A stretch of DNA of 7,714 nt, from assembly GCA_027327845.1 (NCBI GenBank), contig DAHVYC010000024.1:1-7714 (forward strand), in the 5' to 3' direction. The position numbers were made by a program, and so were the translations under genes. Numbering within the stretch: the first letter of the stretch is position 1; the number at the start of each line of letters is the position of its first letter. Origin of the DNA: Candidatus Nomurabacteria bacterium (GTDB taxonomy: Bacteria > Patescibacteriota > Minisyncoccia > Phycocordibacterales > UBA9973). Below, in pieces: positions 1-5,085 of the stretch. The notes under the pieces are model-generated. The model was not told where the DNA came from, ran no database searches, and was given only the letters and a program-made list of their open reading frames with translations.

Positions 1-10
1 GATTTATTTC

Positions 11-59
11 AGTATTTCTGAGTATTTTTCTTTACGTTTATGGACAAATTATGTATGAT
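11..59 (+). promoter_or_regulatory. Promoter and possible operator of the xre-int operon
   Basis: A -35-like TTTACG (31-36) and a -10-like TATGAT (54-59) are 17 bp apart, upstream of the ribosome binding site of the first gene. Immediately upstream, AGTATTT occurs twice (11-17 and 21-27) with a 10-bp period, about one helical turn, as expected for a repressor operator overlapping the -35. The obvious candidate repressor is the XRE protein encoded directly downstream. The promoter match is moderate and the operator role is inferred. Confidence 0.4.
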
Positions 60-84
60 ACAAATATCAGGAGGTTGTTTAAAA

Positions 85-435
85 ATGATAGATGATTCGA
101 AAGAAACGCGCCTAAGGGTCGGTAATATAATTAAAAATGCAAGGCTAGCAAAGGGATTAACTCAAAGGCAATTGGGAGATAAGATCGGGAAAAGTAATAA
201 TGTATTAACTAATTGGGAAAAAGGAACTAATAGTCCAGATGTTGATATGATTGAGTCACTTTGCACGATTCTAGAAATTCCCGTTAGTGAAATGTTTCCA
301 CAGAAAAAAGAATTTGTGTCCGATGGGCTAACTCACGTAGAACAAAATCTAATAAAAAACTGGAGAAAACTATTCCCAGAAGACCAGGCAAAAATAATGG
401 GAATGATTGAGCTAAAATTACATGACGCTAAATAG
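85..435 (+). CDS. XRE-family HTH transcriptional regulator
   Basis: A 116-residue DNA-binding protein of the XRE (Cro/C1) family, probably the repressor of this end of the element. Residues about 11-65 form the five-helix HTH: the R-x-x-R-x-x-K-G-L-T-Q-x-x-L-G start, the turn at K-I-G-K-S, and the N-W-E-K-G-T-N-S-P-D signature. The remaining 50 residues are a charged tail with no recognised domain. There is no RecA-cleavable or metalloprotease-linked domain, so induction may need a partner. I chose ATG 85 rather than ATG 40 because AGGAGG lies 9-10 nt before 85 and nothing like it precedes 40. The integrase start follows the stop by 34 nt, so the two are probably cotranscribed. The family call is firm; the role is inferred from position. 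Confidence 0.88.
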   Translation: MIDDSKETRLRVGNIIKNARLAKGLTQRQLGDKIGKSNNVLTNWEKGTNSPDVDMIESLCTILEIPVSEMFPQKKEFVSDGLTHVEQNLIKNWRKLFPEDQAKIMGMIELKLHDAK

Positions 436-469
436 ACTAATAATCTGCATTTTGAAAGGAATGATAGCC

Positions 470-1747
470 ATGGCTTTTTTTCGTAGACGTGGGTGCGTTT
501 GTTGGCAAAAAAACTGTAACTGTGGGGTAAGTAATAAATCAGAATGCACCTGTGGTGCTGGTAAAGTTAAAATAAAAAAATGCACCTGTGGTGCAAAGTG
601 GGAATACATAATTGAGGTTGGTGTTAATCCAAGGAGCGGTAAAAGGAAACAGGCATCAAAAGGTGGTTTTAACACAAAGGATGAAGCCGAAAAAGCTGCA
701 ACGGTAGCAGAATATGAACTATTGAACAAAACTTATGTACAAGAATCGAATGTTAACTTCAAGGATTTTTCTAAACAATGGAAAGAAAATTACGCTATTA
801 CCAATAAAGTTAAAAAAGGAACCCTAAGAATAAGAGAGCACGAGATCAACCTTCTTATGCAGTACTTTGAATATTTACCATTGAAGGATATAAAAAAGAA
901 AGATTATCAAAAGGCTCTTAACGGTTTAAAAGTCAAAGGTTATTCAGAAAACACTATAAGTGGAGTTCATACAACTGGCGGTATGATTTTTAGGTTGGCA
1001 ATAGAATGGGAACAAATAAAAAACGACCCTACCAAAGGGGCAAAGGTCCCAAAGGATAAGGTAACCGTCGAAGAGATAGAGAATAATGAAGAAATACCTA
1101 AGTATCTCGAAAAAGAAGACCTAGCCTTATTTCTTAAAGCAGCAAGTAAATTCGGACTAGAAAATGACTATGAAATATTTATGACATTAGCATACACAGG
1201 GATGCGAGTTGGAGAATTATGTGTCTTAAGGGATACTGATTTAAATACCCAAGAGGAAACATTAAGTATTACGAAGACTCTTTATAATCCAACTAATAAC
1301 CGAAGAAAATATGAAATCGAGACTCCTAAAACCAAAAAATCTATACGTAAGATTACAATTGATAAAGAATTAATAAAACCACTTAACAAGTTAATTACAA
1401 AACAAAAATCAGTCAAGATGAAGTACAGGACCACTTATCATAACAAGGGTTTCATATTTGCTTATTCCAATGATGAACTCCCTGGATACCCTTATTACAT
1501 TAAGTTTATCGAAAATAGAATGGCCAGACTTCTAAAATTGGCTGGCTTGAATCAAGATCTAACGCCCCATTCGTTAAGGCATACTCACGTATCCTTACTT
1601 GCTGAAGCTGGTGTTAGTCTTCCTGATATAATGGATAGACTGGGGCACGAAGATGATGACATTACAAAAACGGTTTATCTTCACGTCACAAAAACAAAAA
1701 AGAAAGAGGCTTCCCAAAAGTTCAGTGAACTCATGAGAAACCTCTAA
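470..1747 (+). CDS. int: Tyrosine recombinase/integrase with cysteine-rich N-terminus
   Basis: A 425-residue phage/ICE-type integrase that should insert and excise the element by strand exchange at an attachment site. Start ATG 470 is chosen because AAAGGA ends 9 nt before it; in-frame ATGs at 422 and 461 lack a well-spaced site. Domains: arm-binding N-terminus about 1-80, with G-x-x-P-x-x-G-K-R-K-Q and G-G-F-x-T-K-x-E-A; core-binding SAM-like domain about 90-190; catalytic domain about 205-420. Catalytic residues visible are R246 (T-G-M-R-x-G-E), a lysine of the P-K-T-K-K segment near 287-290, H367 and R370 (H-S-L-R-H), H393 (L-G-H) and nucleophile Y403 (V-Y-L-H-V). The set is complete, so it should be active. 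Eight cysteines (9, 11, 16, 18, 26, 28, 38, 40) in C-x-C pairs lie in the N-terminus. It sits 34 nt after the XRE gene and faces the putative attachment region. Confidence 0.95.
   Translation: MAFFRRRGCVCWQKNCNCGVSNKSECTCGAGKVKIKKCTCGAKWEYIIEVGVNPRSGKRKQASKGGFNTKDEAEKAATVAEYELLNKTYVQESNVNFKDFSKQWKENYAITNKVKKGTLRIREHEINLLMQYFEYLPLKDIKKKDYQKALNGLKVKGYSENTISGVHTTGGMIFRLAIEWEQIKNDPTKGAKVPKDKVTVEEIENNEEIPKYLEKEDLALFLKAASKFGLENDYEIFMTLAYTGMRVGELCVLRDTDLNTQEETLSITKTLYNPTNNRRKYEIETPKTKKSIRKITIDKELIKPLNKLITKQKSVKMKYRTTYHNKGFIFAYSNDELPGYPYYIKFIENRMARLLKLAGLNQDLTPHSLRHTHVSLLAEAGVSLPDIMDRLGHEDDDITKTVYLHVTKTKKKEASQKFSELMRNL
545..594 (+). repeat. In-frame direct repeat in the integrase N-terminus
   Basis: TGCACCTGTGGTGC occurs exactly at 545-558 and 581-594. 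The 36-bp period is 12 codons, so both copies encode C-T-C-G-A in the same frame. It looks like a small internal duplication that multiplied a cysteine-pair module just before the conserved K-W of the arm-binding domain. Confidence 0.85.
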
Positions 1748-1761
1748 AAAATTATTCTCAA

Positions 1762-1780
1762 TGTTGGCAAATCGTTGGCG
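1762..1780 (+). repeat. 19-bp direct repeat, copy 1 (integrase-proximal)
   Basis: Exact copy of the sequence at 1987-2005, in the same orientation, just past the integrase stop codon. It contains two GTTGGC half-sites 11 bp apart. Likely an integrase-binding or attachment site. Confidence 0.8.
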
Positions 1781-1834
1781 TGAGTGAGACCTTAGACTCT
1801 GGAACGTTGATATATCTACAACTTGCGGGCATTA

Positions 1835-1858
1835 TTACATCATGCCGCCCATGCCCTT
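1835..1858 (-). pseudogene. groEL 3'-end-like fragment (possible att core)
   Basis: Read on the minus strand this encodes K-G-M-G-G-M-M followed by TAA. A Gly-Met-rich end finishing in G-G-M-M is the hallmark of bacterial GroEL. Upstream in the same frame (to the right, from about 1861 to a stop near 1940) the residues do not resemble GroEL, so only the last 20 or so bases match. This is what is expected if an element carries, or has displaced, the 3' tip of its target gene so that insertion restores the reading frame. The match is short and could be chance. Confidence 0.4.
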
Positions 1859-1955
1859 AGCTATCTGTAGCATCTTCATCCCTATTTTATATGAGTAATG
1901 GAAAGCATGCATTTGGCTTAAAGTCTGTATTTTTCACGCTTCAACTGACCTATCT

Positions 1956-2210
1956 TTATTTACGAGAAATATCATTTTCTAGCTTTTGTTGGCAAATCGT
2001 TGGCGCAACACGATTACTAATGGATAATAACTTCTGGGCAATAAATTCAATACGCTTATGTGCTTCATATAGGCCTTCACATTCTTTAATGCGTTCACCC
2101 TTATTGCTTATATCTTCTATCCTCTTGACTCTTTCCCTCAAAATAAGTAGGTTGTTATCTAGGGTTATGTAAAATGAATATAATTCATCGGCGGTTTCGA
2201 TATCTGTCAT
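1956..2210 (-). CDS. Small coiled-coil hypothetical protein at the att region
   Basis: An 84-residue soluble, charged, helix-rich protein that I do not recognise. Leu/Ile spacing through residues about 15-65 suggests a coiled coil or helical bundle; there is no signal peptide or membrane segment. I chose the ATG at 2210 over the one at 2219 because GAGGGGA (2221-2227) is 10 nt upstream of the former but only 1 nt from the latter. The coding end runs through the second 19-bp repeat, so its last residues (…V-A-P-T-I-C-Q-Q…) are set by the att-like sequence; a recombination event could have swapped this tail. Its mRNA probably starts far upstream, possibly at the LexA-box promoter near 2441, giving a leader of about 230 nt that is antisense to the small RNA at 2304-2381. 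The gene is likely real; the function is unknown. Confidence 0.6.
   Translation of the reverse strand: MTDIETADELYSFYITLDNNLLILRERVKRIEDISNKGERIKECEGLYEAHKRIEFIAQKLLSISNRVAPTICQQKLENDISRK
1987..2005 (+). repeat. 19-bp direct repeat, copy 2 (inside the 3' end of the minus-strand gene)
   Basis: Identical to 1762-1780 and in the same orientation. It lies within the last codons of the minus-strand coiled-coil gene. Confidence 0.8.
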
Positions 2211-2267
2211 TATTACCATCTCCCCTCATTTCTCATTCATAAAACGCAACTTTTCAATATTTACCAC

Positions 2268-2297
2268 TTGTCTAAAGAGGGTAAAATTGGATATAAT
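2268..2297 (+). promoter_or_regulatory. Promoter of the small RNA
   Basis: TTGTCT (2268-2273) and a perfect TATAAT (2292-2297) are separated by 18 bp. Transcription would start near 2303-2306 and reach a terminator about 80 nt later with no coding gene between. Confidence 0.55.
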
Positions 2298-2303
2298 CAA
2301 AAC

Positions 2304-2381
2304 ATAAGAACCCTTCTTCGGAAGTGTTTTTTGATAGGAAGTCCGGGACTCTTGCTGGGGAAACGGGCTTCCTCTTTTTTT
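2304..2381 (+). ncRNA. Probable ~80-nt small RNA with two hairpins
   Basis: A consensus-like promoter ends just upstream and an intrinsic terminator closes the unit, giving a transcript of about 80 nt with no plausible reading frame. Hairpin 1 (2309-2328) has a CTTC/GAAG stem capped by the stable tetraloop TTCG, extended past one mismatch by AAC/GTT, and is followed by six Ts. Hairpin 2 (2336-2373) has a 10-bp stem, AGGAAGTCCG against CGGGCTTCCT with one G-T pair and an 18-nt loop, followed by CTTTTTTT. Neighbouring genes on both sides read leftward, so it is antisense to any leftward transcript starting at the LexA-box promoter. An antisense regulator of that leader is plausible. I cannot assign it to a known RNA family. 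Confidence 0.55.
2336..2381 (+). terminator. Intrinsic terminator of the small RNA
   Basis: A 10-bp stem (2336-2345 with 2364-2373) is followed by CT7. On the opposite strand no T-run follows, so it works rightward only. Confidence 0.75.
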
Positions 2382-2427
2382 ATTCGTATTAATAATTTAA
2401 CCCAAATCTAGCCACCTCTTTAATCAA

Positions 2428-2441
2428 AGAACATATGTTCT
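2428..2441. promoter_or_regulatory. LexA (SOS) box
   Basis: AGAACATATGTTCT is a perfect 14-bp palindrome with the GAAC-N4-GTTC core of Gram-positive LexA/DinR operators. On the minus strand, an extended -10 (TGT then TATAAT, 2448-2456) lies just upstream, which places the start site at the edge of the box; bound LexA would block leftward transcription toward the coiled-coil gene. On the plus strand the box overlaps where a -35 would lie for a TATAAC at 2450-2455. Either direction could be SOS-controlled. The site is clear; its target is inferred. Confidence 0.7.
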
Positions 2442-2484
2442 ATTTTTATTATAACATACGCCAATCTTACAAACGAGGGGGAAA

Positions 2485-2565
2485 ATGTCGACTAGGAATT
2501 TTCTTCGTATAGTTCGCCCAGTTGGACATCTAATGCTTCTGCGATCCTACTCAATAATTTTATAG
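2485..2565 (+). CDS. Candidate 26-residue peptide downstream of the LexA box
   Basis: ATG 2485 follows a purine-rich GAGGGGG (2475-2481) and opens a 26-codon frame ending TAG at 2563-2565. The peptide is basic at the start (R4, R8, R11) and hydrophobic afterwards, with L-M-L-L and I-I-L near the end. It lies behind the LexA box and a weak TATAAC, and is almost wholly antisense to the XRE gene at 2492-2695. Small SOS-induced hydrophobic peptides such as TisB are known elsewhere, but there is no sequence match here. The ribosome binding site is closer than ideal (3 nt). It may be fortuitous. Confidence 0.18.
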   Translation: MSTRNFLRIVRPVGHLMLLRSYSIIL

Positions 2566-2695
2566 GAAGATGCGGACATTTTCCTGTTTCGACCCTGTAG
2601 AGATAGTCTACGCTCACACCCGCCCTTCTCGCCAACTCCTTTTGTGACCAATTTTTCTGCCTTCGTAATTTTGCTATATTTCTGCCAATTCCCAA
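2492..2695 (-). CDS. XRE-family HTH regulator (leftward)
   Basis: A 67-residue protein that is essentially just an HTH domain, sized like phage Cro/C1-type minimal repressors. It opens I-G-R-N-I-A-K-L-R-R-Q-K and continues W-S-Q-K-E-L-A-R-R-A-G-V-S with recognition helix V-D-Y-L-Y-R-V-E-T-G-K; the C-terminal helix is typical (L-L-S-R-I-A-E-A-L-D-V). The only in-frame start after an upstream stop is TTG 2693-2695, with a weak AAAGTAGG upstream, so low translation is likely. It is divergent from the XRE pair at 2924-3389 across 228 bp, the classical arrangement of a lysogeny-type switch. It has no separate sensor domain. The family is certain; the start is less so. Confidence 0.85.
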   Translation of the reverse strand: MGIGRNIAKLRRQKNWSQKELARRAGVSVDYLYRVETGKCPHLPIKLLSRIAEALDVQLGELYEENS

Positions 2696-2923
2696 TATGT
2701 CAAAGGCCTACTTTCATGCTACTCTTATATCCTAGTCGAAGTTAGGGGAAATATGTCGTTATAATCTCGGTATTCTGCGCTGTTCTGCAACAATATTCAA
2801 CCATTAACTCCTAATTATTAATTATGTACGTGCATACATTGATCCTGCTCTTAAATATGACATTATTATTTGGTAATCATTTCTCAGAAAACTACCAAAA
2901 TGATGTTATAAGTGGGTAAGATA
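2696..2923. promoter_or_regulatory. Divergent promoter/operator region between XRE genes
   Basis: Noncoding region between oppositely oriented XRE genes. ATGTACGTGCATACAT (2824-2839) is a near-palindrome with 5-bp perfect outer arms. TTTGGTA (2869-2875) and TACCAAA (2893-2899) form a perfect 7-bp inverted repeat with a 17-bp spacer. An extended -10, TGT then TATAAG (2904-2912), follows immediately and would give a nearly leaderless mRNA for ATG 2924. A weaker alternative promoter is TTGATC (2839) with TATTAT (2864). Leftward, TATAAC/TATAAG-like boxes occur but lack good -35 partners. Both repeats are candidate XRE operators. Confidence 0.45.
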
Positions 2924-3115
2924 ATGAATCGAATCAAAGAAATTCTAAAAGAGCAAGGCATCACACAAGAGGAGTTGTCTCTCCGCTCCGATGTTCCTCA
3001 GCCAGAGATAAGCCGGATCGCTAACGGCAAGAAAAAGAAATTCGAATACATTACTGCAGCTAAAATTGCGAGAGGACTTAACAAGCCAGTAGAATATGTT
3101 TTTCCTGACTACTAA
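2924..3115 (+). CDS. Small XRE-family HTH protein, paralogue 1
   Basis: A 63-residue stand-alone HTH: M-N-R-I-K-E-I-L-K-E-Q-G-I-T-Q-E-E-L, recognition helix Q-P-E-I-S-R-I-A-N-G, then T-A-A-K-I-A-R-G-L and the ending V-F-P-D-Y. I prefer ATG 2924 to the in-frame GTG 2912 because its N-terminus aligns exactly with the neighbouring paralogue (M-N-R-I-K). The upstream Shine-Dalgarno is poor and the -10 is very close, so it may be translated with almost no leader. The second paralogue starts 64 nt after the stop, with no terminator between, so they probably share a transcript. It is likely the Cro-like partner of the divergent XRE gene. The family call is firm; the roles are inferred. Confidence 0.85.
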   Translation: MNRIKEILKEQGITQEELSLRSDVPQPEISRIANGKKKKFEYITAAKIARGLNKPVEYVFPDY

Positions 3116-3179
3116 ATTAATCAAAATTTATAGAGGAAAATACACCTTTAATGTGGAATATATTTCCTGTGGTGATGAT

Positions 3180-3389
3180 ATGAATCGTATTAAAGACATA
3201 CTTGAGGAGAATAAAAAGACCAAGCGTGTACCTTCGTCCCAAAGGCAACTTGCCAAAATATGTGGAATTCCCCAGCCTGAAATTAACAGGATTGCAAATG
3301 AAAGGGTCAGAGATATTGAACTGAAAACGGCTGCCAAAATTGCGAGAGGGTTACGCGAATCTATTGAACATGTTTTTCCGGACTATTGA
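3180..3389 (+). CDS. Small XRE-family HTH protein, paralogue 2
   Basis: A 69-residue HTH protein clearly duplicated from, or sharing an ancestor with, the preceding gene: both begin M-N-R-I-K, both have P-Q-P-E-I-x-R-I-A-N and T-A-A-K-I-A-R-G-L, and both end V-F-P-D-Y. Between helices 1 and 2 it carries about six extra residues (K-K-T-K-R-V-P-S-S-Q-R). I chose ATG 3180 rather than the upstream in-frame ATG 3096 by this alignment and by GGTGAT at 3171-3176; the earlier start would overlap paralogue 1. The last codons and stop lie inside a terminator stem. Two near-identical HTH proteins in tandem could heterodimerise or compete for operators. Confidence 0.85.
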   Translation: MNRIKDILEENKKTKRVPSSQRQLAKICGIPQPEINRIANERVRDIELKTAAKIARGLRESIEHVFPDY

Positions 3390-3403
3390 GTCCGGATTTT
3401 TTT
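3377..3403 (+). terminator. Intrinsic terminator overlapping the end of the second XRE gene
   Basis: Perfect 8-bp stem TCCGGACT/AGTCCGGA (3377-3384 with 3389-3396), loop ATTG, then seven Ts. The 5' arm is made of the codons for the terminal P-D-Y and the loop and 3' arm contain the TGA stop, so coding sequence and terminator are shared. Confidence 0.9.
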
Positions 3404-3471
3404 ATTTTAACATTTGATAACTGTACACACATAATGATGCGCCTACCCACATATATATTCAACAGGTAATT

Positions 3472-3490
3472 TGTGACACAGATGTGACAC
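3472..3490. promoter_or_regulatory. TGTGACAC direct repeats (operator candidate)
   Basis: TGTGACAC occurs at 3472-3479 and 3483-3490, an 11-bp period. The first copy, extended by one A, is a perfect TGTG-A-CACA palindrome. They end just before the ribosome binding site of a ribbon-helix-helix gene; that family commonly binds short repeats one turn apart and represses its own operon. From 3404 to 3471 I see only a possible -10 (TATATT, 3454-3459) with no clear -35. Confidence 0.5.
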
Positions 3491-3506
3491 GAAAGGAGGG
3501 ATGTCA

Positions 3507-3719
3507 ATGGCCGACATAAAAGATCTACATGCGAGACTTCGCAAACGGAAAGATCGAGATATCAAGCAGGCTATAAAGCGATTGAATATGGAGGAAATTG
3601 AGTTATCCGATCTAGTCCGCGATGGATTACGCATCAAGCTAACCGAATTGGGGGTATTGGAGGGAAAAGAAAGGAGTGAGTTGGTAGGTGAAAGAAAAAT
3701 CGTCAACAGTAAAGCCTGA
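3507..3719 (+). CDS. Ribbon-helix-helix-like small DNA-binding protein
   Basis: A 70-residue basic protein. Residues about 25-50 read L-N-M-E-E-I-E-L-S-D-L-V-R-D-G-L-R-I-K-L, the helix-turn-helix pair typical of ribbon-helix-helix (CopG/Arc-like) proteins; the preceding K/R-rich stretch with I-K-Q-A-I would supply the strand and first helix. ATG 3507 is preferred to ATG 3501 because AGGAGG (3494-3499) lies 7 nt before 3507 but only 1 nt from 3501. It leads a rightward block and its 3' end overlaps the translocase gene by 32 nt in another frame, so translation is coupled. A likely job is operon autoregulation or helping the translocase and its partner at an origin. No named homologue is recognised. 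Confidence 0.65.
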   Translation: MADIKDLHARLRKRKDRDIKQAIKRLNMEEIELSDLVRDGLRIKLTELGVLEGKERSELVGERKIVNSKA

Positions 3720-5085
3720 CATCATAGGACTATCCGGGTCCGCTATTGTAAAGATCGGACGCTTCGCATGGCGTCACATCGGCAAAGAAAAAGACTCCCA
3801 CCCTGGGAGAATCATGCTATGCTGGAAGCGCAATGACGTGTGTATTGAGACAAAAGAGCGTGGAAAGGACCATATAGTCAAGGAATATCCTAAGCTCGTA
3901 GACAAAGGATGGAAAGGCCACAATCGAGTGTTTAAGTACAAGATTCCTACCGGCCTAAGTCATTCTAAGCTAATAAAATCAATGAACGATATCGAATTTG
4001 ATCTTAAGTCCGAAGTCCTGTTCAAGCTACTAGAGAACGACCCGAAGGCACACTTCTCCCTAACTGTACTCTCTGGCCACCTCCTTGACCGAATCGACTA
4101 CACTAACGAGGCTCAGAGCGTACCAAAAAGTAAAGGCCTATGGATTCCCCTCGGATGGTCCAGACGTGGCCTAGAACAGTTAGATTTGGCCTCCAGCAAC
4201 AGTCCTCACCTCATGATCGGAGGGGCAACGGGTGGCGGAAAGTCTATCCTCGGCAGACTAATACTAGCGGCCCTGCACATCAGGTATACTCGGGATGATT
4301 GTCGTCTTTGGCTGTGCGATCTTAAACACGGCAATGGGACAGCAAAGCTCGGGCCTAACCCAATCCTTGTTGATAGATCTATTTCAGATCCCGGGCAAGT
4401 AGAACAAATGATGGATGATCTCTCTAGGATTATTGGCGAACGGTACGATTTATTTAAGCAACACGAATGTGACGATCTGGCAGCTTATAATGAGGAGTAT
4501 CCAGAGAAACGTATGCCACGCATCGTTGTTTATGTTGATGAGATGACGAAAATAGAAGGAAAGGAGTTTAAGGTTGCTCGTGAGAAAATGACAAAGGTTA
4601 CCGGGGAAGCTAGGGGATCGGGGGTTCATGTTATTATCTCTTGCCACAGGCCGACCGCTAATCTAGTCAGCGGGACCATGAAGAATAACTTTAGCGCTGC
4701 AGTCGCTTTCCGGTGCAATGCTGTGTCAGCTCGGGTCCTGCTCGGAGAAGATGAAGAAGATTATAAAGCGGCCAGCATGATAGATCCAGACGTAGAGGGC
4801 CGAGCGTTATTCTCGTTCAAGGATCAGGTACTTATTCAGGTTCCGTTTATTGATAACAAGATGATTAAGGGCATCATGTCGGCCTATCAAAAACCACAAA
4901 AGGCACAAGCCGCCAGGATTGTTAAGGTTTCAAAAGCTCCAGCCGAAAAGCATATAAACCAAAATAAAGAAAAAATAGTAGAGGATTGCAGAGTTAGCGG
5001 AAAATCAAGGGAAACAAAACCAGGTCTCAAGCTAATAAAAACGTCAAAGACAATCACTGGAGGCGAAGGACTCACGAAGGAGTGA
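3688..5085 (+). CDS. Soluble FtsK/SpoIIIE-type DNA translocase
   Basis: A 465-residue P-loop ATPase of the FtsK/HerA superfamily that should pump double-stranded DNA or couple it to a partner. Walker A is G-A-T-G-G-G-K-S at residues 179-186 (K185). Walker B is I-V-V-Y-V-D-E-M with D284 and E285. A following S-G-V-H-V-I-I-S-C-H-R-P matches the FtsK motif ending in Q/H-R-P, and F-x-x-x-V-A-F-R-C is also characteristic. The first 150 residues form an unassigned domain. I see no membrane segment, unlike ConQ of ICEBs1 or chromosomal FtsK, and no C-terminal gamma winged helix; the last 60 residues are a basic tail. The start is GTG 3688, with AAGGAG 11 nt upstream; the gene overlaps its neighbours on both sides or nearly so. 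Mobile-element relatives move DNA in conjugation (for example actinomycete TraB), but replication or segregation roles are possible. Confidence 0.88.
   Translation: MKEKSSTVKPDIIGLSGSAIVKIGRFAWRHIGKEKDSHPGRIMLCWKRNDVCIETKERGKDHIVKEYPKLVDKGWKGHNRVFKYKIPTGLSHSKLIKSMNDIEFDLKSEVLFKLLENDPKAHFSLTVLSGHLLDRIDYTNEAQSVPKSKGLWIPLGWSRRGLEQLDLASSNSPHLMIGGATGGGKSILGRLILAALHIRYTRDDCRLWLCDLKHGNGTAKLGPNPILVDRSISDPGQVEQMMDDLSRIIGERYDLFKQHECDDLAAYNEEYPEKRMPRIVVYVDEMTKIEGKEFKVAREKMTKVTGEARGSGVHVIISCHRPTANLVSGTMKNNFSAAVAFRCNAVSARVLLGEDEEDYKAASMIDPDVEGRALFSFKDQVLIQVPFIDNKMIKGIMSAYQKPQKAQAARIVKVSKAPAEKHINQNKEKIVEDCRVSGKSRETKPGLKLIKTSKTITGGEGLTKE

Larger units (their letters stand above)
1762..2005. other. Probable attachment-site (att) region with flanking 19-bp repeats
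   Basis: TGTTGGCAAATCGTTGGCG occurs exactly at 1762-1780 and 1987-2005, in direct orientation and 225 bp apart. Each copy itself holds GTTGGC twice with an 11-bp period, the layout expected of integrase arm-type sites. The first copy begins 15 nt after the integrase stop. Between them lie a GTTG/CAAC inverted pair around a 9-bp spacer (1806-1822), possibly a core-type site, and a groEL-like 3' end (1835-1858). Apart from these motifs and the end of the minus-strand gene at 1956, I see no gene between 1748 and 1955. This fits an intact attP, or a junction between two elements. The repeats are certain; the att role is inferred. Confidence 0.55.

Noticed and set aside
418..729. Minus-strand open frame opposite the integrase
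   Set aside because: It is antisense to a clear integrase coding region, with no ribosome site and low-complexity, Ser/Phe/Leu-rich composition.
1835..1940. A longer groEL remnant on the minus strand
   Set aside because: Only the last seven codons look like GroEL; upstream residues do not, so it is not a truncated gene copy of any length.
1891..2172. Plus-strand open frame opposite the coiled-coil gene
   Set aside because: Composition is unlike a protein (Ser/Leu/Arg-rich), there is no ribosome binding site, and the opposite strand has a better gene with a good start.
3471..3491. CRISPR or plasmid iteron array
   Set aside because: Only two 8-bp copies are present; too few and too short for either call.
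3128..3706. Two minus-strand frames opposite the second XRE and ribbon-helix-helix genes
   Set aside because: Both are shadows of genes with recognised folds and good ribosome sites.
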